DNA from: CAZTWC01 sp964617105 [NCBI: uncultured Myxococcia bacterium]
GTDB taxonomy: Bacteria > CAZTWC01
Reading direction: 5' to 3'
Assembly (NCBI GenBank): GCA_964617105.1
Contig: CAZTWC010000004.1
Coordinates: 1 to 28,019 of the forward strand
Length of the DNA stretch: 28,019 bases
Both the position numbers and the translations under genes were made by a program. Positions within the stretch are counted from its first letter, which is position 1, and each line of letters starts with the position of its first letter. Below the pieces are notes generated by a model. That model was not told the origin of the DNA, did not search any database, and saw only the letters and a list, made by a program, of their open reading frames with translations. Below, piece after piece: positions 1-7,213 of the stretch.

Positions 1-794
1 TTAAAGAGATAACCCTTTTAGGACAAAATGTTAACTCCTACGGAAAAACGGATCTTATGGGGGGTGATTTTGTCCATCTGCTCAAACAGGTTTGTGCGGT
101 TGACGGTATCTTGCGGGTGAGATTTACCACCTCACATCCAAAAAATATTAACCACAGTCTGCTGGAACTTATGGCCATGGAACCAAAACTGTGCAACCAC
201 CTTCACCTTCCTCTGCAATCCGGCTCTGACCGGGTGCTGAAAAAGATGAACCGCAAGTATGATATAGCCCATTATCTCAAGTGGATAGATCTTTTTAAAC
301 AGCATATTCCAACAATTGGACTTTCTACCGATATCATTGTAGGATTTCCAGGAGAAGATAAACAAGATTTTCAACAGACTATTGAAGTTTTGGAAAGGGT
401 TCGTTTTGACAATGTCTACTCCTTTGTTTTTTCGGCCCGGCCTCACACTGCAGCAGCGGCCATGCAGGACGGACTTTCGGAAGGACGGAAAAAGGAACGG
501 CTACAGTTTCTGCAGCAGCGACAATACCAAATAACCCTGGAGAACAATAAGGCCCTGGCCGGAGAGACAAAAAAAGTATTAGTGGAGTCTTTTAACCAGC
601 AGCAATACACCGGCAGGAGTGAATGTAACCGGGTGGTTAATATCGACCGGCAAAAGAGGATGGATAATCCGGTAAACCTTCAATCTAAAATTGCTGACCA
701 AGTTGAAATAATCGGCCAGGAAAAAGAGATAAAAATTACCAAAGGCCTGCCCCACTGTTTACTGGGTGAATTTAATGCAAACCGGGAGAAATAA
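1..794 (+). CDS. miaB: tRNA-2-methylthio-N6-dimethylallyladenosine synthase MiaB, 3' part
   Basis: MiaB is a radical-SAM methylthiotransferase that adds a methylthio group to i6A37 of tRNAs reading U-starting codons. The frame is open from base 3, so the 5' part (N-terminal UPF0004 domain and the CxxxCxxC cluster) lies outside the window; an internal ATG at 57 is not the true start. The visible part begins with EITLLGQNVNSYG, a motif characteristic of MiaB rather than RimO or MtaB. It continues with the radical-SAM core (LCNHLHLPLQSGSDRVLKKMNR, then DIIVGFPGE) and a C-terminal TRAM-like tRNA-binding segment from about GETKKVLVE to the end. About 263 residues of an expected ~440-450 are present. 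The stop (792-794) directly abuts the next ATG, so the two genes are almost certainly co-transcribed. The family call is secure; only the missing 5' half is unseen. Confidence 0.95.
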   Translation, partial: KEITLLGQNVNSYGKTDLMGGDFVHLLKQVCAVDGILRVRFTTSHPKNINHSLLELMAMEPKLCNHLHLPLQSGSDRVLKKMNRKYDIAHYLKWIDLFKQHIPTIGLSTDIIVGFPGEDKQDFQQTIEVLERVRFDNVYSFVFSARPHTAAAAMQDGLSEGRKKERLQFLQQRQYQITLENNKALAGETKKVLVESFNQQQYTGRSECNRVVNIDRQKRMDNPVNLQSKIADQVEIIGQEKEIKITKGLPHCLLGEFNANREK

Positions 795-1280
795 ATGTTT
801 ATTAAAATGCGCGTGGCAGGATTGACTATAGATCCTTTTACCAATATGCCCATTGTCATTTTAAAAGACTCCGATGACAAAGAAACAATCCCCATTTGGA
901 TTGGTCTGGTTGAGGCTTCCGCTATTGCCACTGAACTGGAAAATATTGAGTTGGCCCGGCCCATGACTCATGACTTGATTAAAAACATGCTTACTCAGTT
1001 GGATGTTATAGTGGACCGTGTTGAGATAAACGAATTGCGGGAAAACACTTATTACGCTTCTATTTTTTTGAAAAAAGGAAAAGAGTCTTTTGAGATCGAC
1101 TCCCGGCCTTCCGATGCCATCGCTCTGGCTCTGCGCACCAATGCTGATATTCAGGTGGCTAAAAAAGTGATCGAGAAATCGCGCAACATCGATCTGCGTG
1201 AAAGCCAGGAAGACAAAGACAAGTGGACTGAACTCTTAGAAAATATGTCGAATGATGATTTTGGCAAGTATAAAATGTAA
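795..1280 (+). CDS. DUF151 / bifunctional nuclease family protein
   Basis: A 161-residue protein of the DUF151 (BFN) family. Conserved family features are visible: the N-terminal strand pattern MRVAGLTIDP, the PIWIGLVEASAIA segment, TRPMTHDL-like ARPMTHDLIKNML, and SRPSDAIALALR. Plant members have been reported to have RNase/DNase activity. Bacterial members are common next to miaB, but their cellular role is poorly defined, so nuclease activity here is an inference from the family name. The start is well supported: GGGAG lies six bases before the ATG, which touches the miaB stop. After the DUF151 domain there is a short charged tail of about 25 residues (SQEDKDKWTELLENM...). The stop codon is only 2 nt from the 3' end of a tRNA gene on the other strand, leaving no room for a separate terminator. 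Confidence 0.9.
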   Translation: MFIKMRVAGLTIDPFTNMPIVILKDSDDKETIPIWIGLVEASAIATELENIELARPMTHDLIKNMLTQLDVIVDRVEINELRENTYYASIFLKKGKESFEIDSRPSDAIALALRTNADIQVAKKVIEKSRNIDLRESQEDKDKWTELLENMSNDDFGKYKM

Positions 1281-1282
1281 GG

Positions 1283-1359
<77 letters not shown>

Positions 1360-1377
1360 AAACCAAATAATAACTAT

Positions 1378-1406
1378 CTTTTAGCACTAAATTAAAATAG
1401 TTTCAA
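1378..1406 (-). promoter_or_regulatory. Possible promoter for tRNA-Arg
   Basis: On the minus strand TTGAAA (1401-1406) is followed after 17 nt by TAAAAG (1378-1383), placing a start site roughly 11 nt before the tRNA 5' end. The -35 box matches the sigma-70 consensus at 5 of 6 positions but the -10 box is weaker. The region is AT-rich, so chance matches are likely. Confidence 0.35.
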
Positions 1407-1425
1407 GCTTCTCTACTTTCATAAA

Positions 1426-2967
1426 ATGCACACCCAATTAAACTCTCTCCAACTCCATGAAATAAATCAACGGTTCACCGCTGAACATTTTTCCCTAAAA
1501 GAGTGTGACCGTATCTCTTATAGCCGTGATCTATGGCCTCAAGATTTGATTAATCTCCGTCATCAGGATATTGAACCCAGGATAAGTTGTGTAATCTGGC
1601 CTCAAAATGAAGATGATCTAACCTGGTTATTTGATTTTGCCGGTCAGCATAAAATCCCCATAATACCATTTGGCGCCGGGTCCGGCGTATGTGGCGGCAC
1701 TTTTCCTGCCCGGGGCGGCATTATCCTGGACCTGAAAAAAATGAGCCGGCTAATAAAAATAAACCGGTTGGACATGAGCGCTACCATAGAATGCGGCAAA
1801 ATCGGCCAGCATTTGGAGGAGGAGTTGAACCGAGCCGGTTTTACCATGGGGCATTTTCCCTCATCCATCTATTGCTCCACCCTGGGCGGGTACCTGGCCA
1901 GTCGCAGCGCCGGCCAGTTCTCCAGCCGGTATGGTAAAATTGAAGATATGGTTTTGGATTTCCGTTTTATTTCACCTGGGCAAAGGCCAATAGACACCGC
2001 CCTCATGGAGTCAGGCGCCAACAGCCTCAACCAGGTTTTACTCGGTTCCGAAGGGACGTTGGGAATCTTTTCCCAGGCCAGGTTGCGCATCTATCCCTAT
2101 ACATCCAATTTTCTGTGGCGCGGCTTTTCCTTTAAAGATATTCTCCAGGGGATAGAGGCTCTTAAAAGAATTTTTCAGTCTGGATTGCGGCCCACAGTTG
2201 CCCGACTCTACGATCCATTCGATTCCCTGCTGAACAAACTCCATTCAGAAGATGAACCATCTAAGCAGCCAGGGAAAAAACTGGGATACACCTTCGACCC
2301 GCTACTGGAAGAGGCATTGAACCTGGTTACCCGAAAAACCATTAATAAACTGCTTGGACAGCCAAAACTGCTTAACCACCTGGCCAGCAAACTGCCCTCC
2401 GGCTGCCGCCTGGTATTGGGTTTTGAAAACCGGGGGGCCATAGATTTTGAGGCTGCTTCTCATTGCTTTAACTTGCTTAGATCAATGGGTGGAAAAGATT
2501 TGGGAGAAAGCCCTGGGAAATATTGGCTCCAGCATAGGTACAAGGTGGCTTATAAGCAGTCTAAAATATTCGATGCCGCCGCTTTTGTAGATACTATGGA
2601 AGTGGCTGCCACCTGGGATAATCTGCTCCCCATGTACCAGCAGGTAAGAAAAGTGATCGCCCCATACGCCTTTATTATGGCTCATTTTTCCCATGCCTAC
2701 CAGGAGGGATGCTCCATATACTTTACCTTTGCCGTGGCTGACCGCGGTAAAGATGAGTCACTTTCCCATTACCAAAAAATTTGGAGAGAAGGACTATCAT
2801 CGGTAATTTCCTGCGGCGGCACCATTAGCCATCACCACGGTCTGGGAAAACTAAAACAGGATTTTGTCCATCAGGAAATGGGGAATTTTTTCCCTTACTT
2901 CCAAAAGATAAAACAGACCTTTGATCCCCTGGGGATCATGAATCCAGAAAAACTGGGCTTATTATAA
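1426..2967 (+). CDS. FAD-linked oxidase resembling alkyldihydroxyacetonephosphate synthase
   Basis: A 513-residue flavoprotein with an FAD_binding_4 domain (about residues 50-230) and an FAD-oxidase C-terminal domain. FAD-contacting segments are visible: PFGAGSGVCGGTF, CSTLGGYLASRSAGQFSSRYGKIEDMV, and GSEGTLGIF. The combination of GHFPSS, the STLGG...RYGKIEDMV block, HAYQEGCSIYFTF and SHHHGLGK (His469-471) near the C-terminus is the pattern of alkyl-DHAP synthase (AGPS). AGPS exchanges the acyl group of acyl-DHAP for a fatty alcohol in ether-lipid synthesis. The C-terminus DPLGIMNPEKL is typical of the wider family. It is shorter than human AGPS, as bacterial homologues usually are. No clear Shine-Dalgarno precedes the ATG. 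It overlaps the next gene by 1 nt. A D-lactate or glycolate dehydrogenase-like role is the main alternative; the His triad and Tyr region favour the AGPS side. Confidence 0.8.
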   Translation: MHTQLNSLQLHEINQRFTAEHFSLKECDRISYSRDLWPQDLINLRHQDIEPRISCVIWPQNEDDLTWLFDFAGQHKIPIIPFGAGSGVCGGTFPARGGIILDLKKMSRLIKINRLDMSATIECGKIGQHLEEELNRAGFTMGHFPSSIYCSTLGGYLASRSAGQFSSRYGKIEDMVLDFRFISPGQRPIDTALMESGANSLNQVLLGSEGTLGIFSQARLRIYPYTSNFLWRGFSFKDILQGIEALKRIFQSGLRPTVARLYDPFDSLLNKLHSEDEPSKQPGKKLGYTFDPLLEEALNLVTRKTINKLLGQPKLLNHLASKLPSGCRLVLGFENRGAIDFEAASHCFNLLRSMGGKDLGESPGKYWLQHRYKVAYKQSKIFDAAAFVDTMEVAATWDNLLPMYQQVRKVIAPYAFIMAHFSHAYQEGCSIYFTFAVADRGKDESLSHYQKIWREGLSSVISCGGTISHHHGLGKLKQDFVHQEMGNFFPYFQKIKQTFDPLGIMNPEKLGLL

Positions 2968-4085
2968 TGAACGTCAAACTGCCTCGTAAAATCCCGGCCA
3001 ATATCCAGGATATAATAAAACTTATACACAGTTGCCACGGCCAGAATAAAAACATTTTGGTCCACAACCTGGTGGCGCCTACAACCCCCATTGAAAATGC
3101 AGTTCAACTGGATTTACGCCGAATTAACCACCTGGATATCAACCCAAAAGTACCCCTGGTAAAAGTTGGCGGCGGGAAAACCGGCCAAGAGATAGAAGAA
3201 CAATTAGCCCCCGACTATACTATAGGTTGGCTGCCTTCCTTTGCCGGAAAGATGAAGATTGGTGATTTCTTTGCCAATTTTACCACTTTATGGCGCCGCC
3301 CCCGCTTTTTGCCCCTGGAGGGAAATCCTTTGGGACTAAAGGTGATAGACAGCCATGGCGAAATCCTCGATTCAAAGGTGGTGACTCCCCGCTCCGCCGC
3401 TGGGCCCGACCTGAAATACCTTTTTTGCGGCTGGCCCCATATAGGTGGAATCGTGGTGGAGGTGATTTTACGCCTCTACCATCAACCTGGTCCCCGTCAT
3501 ATTTTCTCTTTTGGTGATCAGCGGTTGGAAGAGGCCCTGGACAGAATACGTGGACTTCTGCACCAGAATATAAATCCTCTACACATCTCCATAATCCCCC
3601 TATGGAATATTAAAAAGAAAAAACAGGCCGAGTTAGATTGGAGTTCCGCTCAATATGTTACAACTTTGGTTCTTGAAGAGTTCAGCCCTACCTTTCGGGA
3701 GGAAAAGGCCGCCCTTCTCTCCGCTTCTAGCAATGGCCAGGTATTTTTTCAAAATGGCTATACCGAAACTTGGCCGCTAGAGCCATACCACCATTTATGG
3801 TATAATTTAGGCCCCCGGGGCATTTGCTGGCAAAAAAAACCTCTATGGTATCTACATAGAAGATATAAGTGGTCTGCCTTAAAAGAGCAATTTAGCCATC
3901 TCCAGGAATTAATGAAAGATAAAACCTGTGTTTTTACCATCTCCAACTTTGATCTCAACGGCCTGGATATCACCTTATCGGTGCTGGAGAATTCTCTTCA
4001 GAACAACCAGCCTCCTATCTCTCCGCTGATGAAAACCTTAAAACAACAACTTGACCCAGAGGAAATGTTTCTATGGCCCAAATAA
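2967..4085 (+). CDS. Degenerate FAD-oxidase-like protein, probable partner of the upstream oxidase
   Basis: A 372-residue protein that starts on the TAATG overlap with the preceding oxidase gene and is probably translationally coupled to it. It is recognisably related to the FAD_binding_4 fold. VKVGGGKTGQEIEEQLA aligns by eye with the strand-helix before the family's STLGG block, GWLPSFAGKMKIGDFFANF sits where that block should be, and LKYLFCGWPHIGGIVVEVILRLY sits where GSEGTLGIITEA-type sequence should be. The PP-loop (GxGxSxxGG) and the C-terminal His motif are absent, while the C-terminus LDPEEMFLWPK retains the family's DP-end. It therefore probably does not bind FAD normally. By analogy with two-component oxidases such as GlcD/GlcE it may form a complex with the upstream enzyme; that partnership is inferred only from adjacency and overlap. 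Confidence 0.65.
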   Translation: MNVKLPRKIPANIQDIIKLIHSCHGQNKNILVHNLVAPTTPIENAVQLDLRRINHLDINPKVPLVKVGGGKTGQEIEEQLAPDYTIGWLPSFAGKMKIGDFFANFTTLWRRPRFLPLEGNPLGLKVIDSHGEILDSKVVTPRSAAGPDLKYLFCGWPHIGGIVVEVILRLYHQPGPRHIFSFGDQRLEEALDRIRGLLHQNINPLHISIIPLWNIKKKKQAELDWSSAQYVTTLVLEEFSPTFREEKAALLSASSNGQVFFQNGYTETWPLEPYHHLWYNLGPRGICWQKKPLWYLHRRYKWSALKEQFSHLQELMKDKTCVFTISNFDLNGLDITLSVLENSLQNNQPPISPLMKTLKQQLDPEEMFLWPK

Positions 4086-5671
4086 TTATATACGACAAAA
4101 AGAGTAGATCGGAAAAATCCTACCCCTTAAAAGGGGAAACTATTGTTATTGGTCGGGGAAAAACATGCCATATCCATATATTGAACATGAAAGTGTCTCG
4201 AAACCATGCGGAGATCCAGATTCAAGGAGATGAATATTATATCAATGACCTTAACAGCCGCAACGGTTCTTTTTTAAACGGCCAAAAAATTAAGCGTCAC
4301 AAACTATCTGGCAACGATGTCATCTTTTTGGGCGATGAACAGGGTTCAGATTTGGAAATGGTCTTTAAATATGCCCCCCTCCCACCGATCCAAAAAGAGG
4401 AGGACCCGATCGACCAAAGCGAACTGCTCTCATCAGAATCCAGCATCATCTCCCTTGATGACCAGAACCTGACCGGAGATAACCTGGAACAAATAGACCT
4501 AAAAAAAATACCCAAAGAGACCCATCACATTACGGCAAAAGATTATCTGAAAGCGATCCAAATAGAAAAAGAACGCTTTTTTCTTTTACAAAAAATTTCT
4601 GAGATCCTGTATAGCACCGACAGTCTATACAGTTTTATGCGCAAAGTTCTGGAGTTGATTTCCAGAGTTATCAAACCTGATAGAGGAGCCATAATCTCCT
4701 ATAAAACCGGAGAAGATAGTTTTTTTACCGAGCATGTCGTTTTCAATGAACATTGTAAGTCAGAATTGATAAAGGCCCCCTTTAGCCAAACGCTGATGCG
4801 GCGCACCCTAAAAGATCGGGTGGCAATTTTAACCAAAGATGCTAAACAAGATCCCCGTTTTATGCACGGCGGCAGTATTATGCGTTACGAAATCCACTCG
4901 GCCATGGTTATTCCCCTGTGGAGAAAAGAGGAGATAGTGGGAATAATCTACCTGGACAGTTTTTCCTTTTCTCCATATTTTTCCAAGTATTACCTGGAAT
5001 TATTAACAGCAGTCGCCTATCAAATAACCGTGGCGCTAAAACAAGCTCAGCAAAACGCCCGCTTACGGTTGGAATCGGCCCACAAAGAGGAATTGCTGGA
5101 TTCTATCCTGGATATCAACAAATATGTTTCCCTGTCCCAACCCAAGCCCAAAGAGTACAGTAACAGCCATGACCTGATCAATGACGCTGTGGACAGCAGA
5201 TCGCTATTGGAAGCCGGACTGACGCAAATGATCAAAATTCTCAATGTGACCGAAGGAGCTGTCTTTATTCGAGAGGATAAAAAAAAATATCCGCTTTACG
5301 TTTTCAAGGGTAGAAGAACCATGATAAGCGGCAGCTTTTCCCTGAAAATAAAGACCAAAGACCTGGAAACATTTATGACCGCGCCGGAGGTGATATATTT
5401 AAAAAACAGTGATCACGCCTGGCAACTGGAACAATTTATCTCCAACAATCAACTGCTGCTGGATGAGCTTGATGCCCGGATTATTTTGCCCTTTATTTAT
5501 AGAGACCGTCTGAATGCCATTGTCGTGCTGTCCATCAAAGTAGATGATGACAAATATGTGGATGAAGATTTTTACTATTTGGATACCCTGAGTGGTTTCC
5601 TGTCCATCAAGCTGGCTCAATACTTTTATTTCCGCTACCTTGCCAAACACCTGTTGAAAAGAAAAAAATAG
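4073..5671 (+). CDS. FHA-GAF-GAF domain signalling protein
   Basis: A 532-residue predicted cytoplasmic protein. Residues 22-90 form an FHA (phosphothreonine-binding) domain with the conserved G27-R28, S42-R43-x-H45 and N64-G65 positions. After an acidic linker (about 100-155), two GAF-like domains follow. One spans about 160-330 (SAMVIPLWRKEEIVGIIYLDS is the typical core strand-loop). The second spans about 375-525 (ARIILPFIYRDRLNAIVVLS). A helical, probably coiled-coil segment (KQAQQNARLRLESAHKEELLDSI) joins them. No kinase, cyclase, AAA+ or DNA-binding output domain is present, so it may act as a phosphoprotein-binding sensor or scaffold. Its start overlaps the previous gene by 13 nt, placing it in the oxidase operon. 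FHA-GAF proteins with a sigma-54 activator domain are known in Myxococcota; this one lacks that domain. Confidence 0.85.
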   Translation: MAQIIIYDKKSRSEKSYPLKGETIVIGRGKTCHIHILNMKVSRNHAEIQIQGDEYYINDLNSRNGSFLNGQKIKRHKLSGNDVIFLGDEQGSDLEMVFKYAPLPPIQKEEDPIDQSELLSSESSIISLDDQNLTGDNLEQIDLKKIPKETHHITAKDYLKAIQIEKERFFLLQKISEILYSTDSLYSFMRKVLELISRVIKPDRGAIISYKTGEDSFFTEHVVFNEHCKSELIKAPFSQTLMRRTLKDRVAILTKDAKQDPRFMHGGSIMRYEIHSAMVIPLWRKEEIVGIIYLDSFSFSPYFSKYYLELLTAVAYQITVALKQAQQNARLRLESAHKEELLDSILDINKYVSLSQPKPKEYSNSHDLINDAVDSRSLLEAGLTQMIKILNVTEGAVFIREDKKKYPLYVFKGRRTMISGSFSLKIKTKDLETFMTAPEVIYLKNSDHAWQLEQFISNNQLLLDELDARIILPFIYRDRLNAIVVLSIKVDDDKYVDEDFYYLDTLSGFLSIKLAQYFYFRYLAKHLLKRKK

Positions 5672-5675
5672 CCCC

Positions 5676-7154
5676 TCAACTCCGTAATGAGATCAAAAAT
5701 GTGGTGCCGCCGGTTTTGTTCTGACGTAGAATTATCTCGCCCTGGTGCTGCAAAACAATTTTTTTAACAATTGCCAGTCCCAGGCCGGTGCCGGTTTCCT
5801 TGGTGGTAAAATAGGGATCAAAGATTTTTTTTCGATATTTTTCTGGAATTCCCGGGCCATCATCTTCGATACCGATTACCAAATTACTATTCTCAGTGAA
5901 CGCATAAATGCGGATATTGGGCTTGCGGCCGCTATTGGCCTGGATGCTGTTGGAAATAAGGTTGTAAAGGACCCGCTTAAATAGCAGGCGGTCCAATCCA
6001 GCCTCTATATGGGGTGGAACCTCGCAGACAATTTCCGCCTGCTGGGAAAAATAGTTGTACGCCAGGAGAAAGTCATCAATAAACTCCTTGAGCGATTCCT
6101 GGGTGGAGTTGACATCAGGCAATTTAGCAAATTCGGAGAACTCTTGAACCAGAGTCTTTAAAGAATTTATCTCCTCTGAAATAATATCAACCGCCTCGTT
6201 TAACAGTTTGGTAAACTTCGGGTCCCGGCCGTTATATTTGCCCTGCACCTGCTGAATAGCCAGATTGATGGGAGTAAGAGGATTTTTAATCTCATGGGCC
6301 AGACGACGGGCGATCTCCTGCCATCCCGAAACCTTCTCCAGATACACTATTTTATCCCGGTTCTCTTTCAGCTCGTTGACCATCATATTAAAGGATCTCA
6401 TTAGTTGGCTCAGTTCATCTTGACCCTTAACCTCCACTTGAAAATCCAGGTCACCTTTCGATACCCGGCGAGTGGCGGCACTCAATATGGCCATGCGCCT
6501 GGTAATGGTGCGGGCGATAAACATTCCCAATAAAAATACCGCCATAATAACCAGGCCAAAAGCCACAAAAAAACCGTAAGCATACCCCTTTTTAATGTTA
6601 TCCAGGTTGCTGGTAAATACTTTATAGATCTCGGTTAATTCCCCACTTCTGGAAAACTTGTTAAAATGGGAGCGGTTGATCACAAAAGTAATTTCAGCAT
6701 GAAGTTTTTGAAGAAGATATTTTTCTTCTGGCGGAGGAATTACCCGGTTGATGGTCATTTTACGCCACTGGCTGTCTAAAAAGGTTTGATCAGCTTTAAT
6801 CTCCAGGATGGTATTTTGCCGATCTGCCACCCGAATCTTTTCAAACCAGGGATTATCTATCATATATTTTTTTAAAAATTTTACCAAATCCTCCTTTTTT
6901 CCGGCATAACTCTTCCTGCTCATCCTGATGTCATTGGTAAGAGCATCTGCCTGGAGGCGGTAATACAGTTTTCTAAGCCGGAACATCTCCCGGTAAAGGT
7001 CGGTCACTTCCTGCAGGCCCTGGTTTATTTGCCGGTTTATACCGAAGGACAGAGTTTCCTCCAACAGCCGATTCACCAGGTACCCAGAGAACAGCAAGGG
7101 AACAATTGAGGTAAAAAAAAGGATTAAAATTATTTTCCGGTCGAATCTTCCCAT
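5676..7154 (-). CDS. NtrY-like membrane sensor histidine kinase
   Basis: A 492-residue histidine kinase. The order is: TM1 (about 7-28); an extracytoplasmic region of about 160 residues without a recognised sensor fold; TM2 (about 193-214); HAMP (about 214-265); HisKA with ARRLAHEIKNPLTPI and phosphoacceptor His287; and HATPase_c with N-box Asn398/Asn402, G1 DDGPGIP (431-437), FDPYFTTK and G2 GTGLGLAI. All catalytic motifs are intact. The WQEIARRLAHEIKNPLTPI form is typical of the NtrY/AtoS group, whose partners are often sigma-54 response regulators; none is in the window. ATG at 7154 is chosen because AAAAGGGA lies upstream at usable spacing. A TTG at 7181, nine codons earlier, is the alternative. 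It is separated from the glycosyltransferase gene by a terminator hairpin and converges on the FHA-GAF gene with 4 nt between the stops. Confidence 0.92.
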   Translation of the reverse strand: MGRFDRKIILILFFTSIVPLLFSGYLVNRLLEETLSFGINRQINQGLQEVTDLYREMFRLRKLYYRLQADALTNDIRMSRKSYAGKKEDLVKFLKKYMIDNPWFEKIRVADRQNTILEIKADQTFLDSQWRKMTINRVIPPPEEKYLLQKLHAEITFVINRSHFNKFSRSGELTEIYKVFTSNLDNIKKGYAYGFFVAFGLVIMAVFLLGMFIARTITRRMAILSAATRRVSKGDLDFQVEVKGQDELSQLMRSFNMMVNELKENRDKIVYLEKVSGWQEIARRLAHEIKNPLTPINLAIQQVQGKYNGRDPKFTKLLNEAVDIISEEINSLKTLVQEFSEFAKLPDVNSTQESLKEFIDDFLLAYNYFSQQAEIVCEVPPHIEAGLDRLLFKRVLYNLISNSIQANSGRKPNIRIYAFTENSNLVIGIEDDGPGIPEKYRKKIFDPYFTTKETGTGLGLAIVKKIVLQHQGEIILRQNKTGGTTFLISLRS

Positions 7155-7183
7155 AGGAGTTGTCCCTTTTATAATTAACAAAC

Positions 7184-7213
7184 AAAAAGAATTCCCGGCA
7201 TTCTAATGCCGGG
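7184..7213 (-). terminator. Rho-independent terminator overlapping the glycosyltransferase stop codon
   Basis: On the minus strand CCCGGCATT (7205-7213) and AATGCCGGG (7194-7202) are exact inverted repeats separated by two bases. They are followed by AATTCTTTTTGTTTG. The TAG stop codon of the glycosyltransferase (7203-7205) lies in the loop and the adjacent base pair. The GC-rich stem plus the T-run fits an intrinsic terminator ending the purL-to-glycosyltransferase transcript just before the kinase gene. Confidence 0.8.

Noticed and set aside
4297-4515. Short antisense frames such as 4297-4515, 9291-9701 and 26511-27080
   Set aside because: Each sits opposite a well-supported gene, with no ribosome site and no recognisable product.
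5676-5710. Intrinsic terminator for the histidine kinase gene
   Set aside because: Only a 4-bp CTCA/TGAG stem precedes the T-run on the minus strand, and it overlaps coding sequence; too weak to call.
5676-7181. Kinase start at TTG 7181
   Set aside because: ATG at 7154 has a better placed AAAGGGA ribosome site and gives the normal short cytoplasmic lead before TM1.
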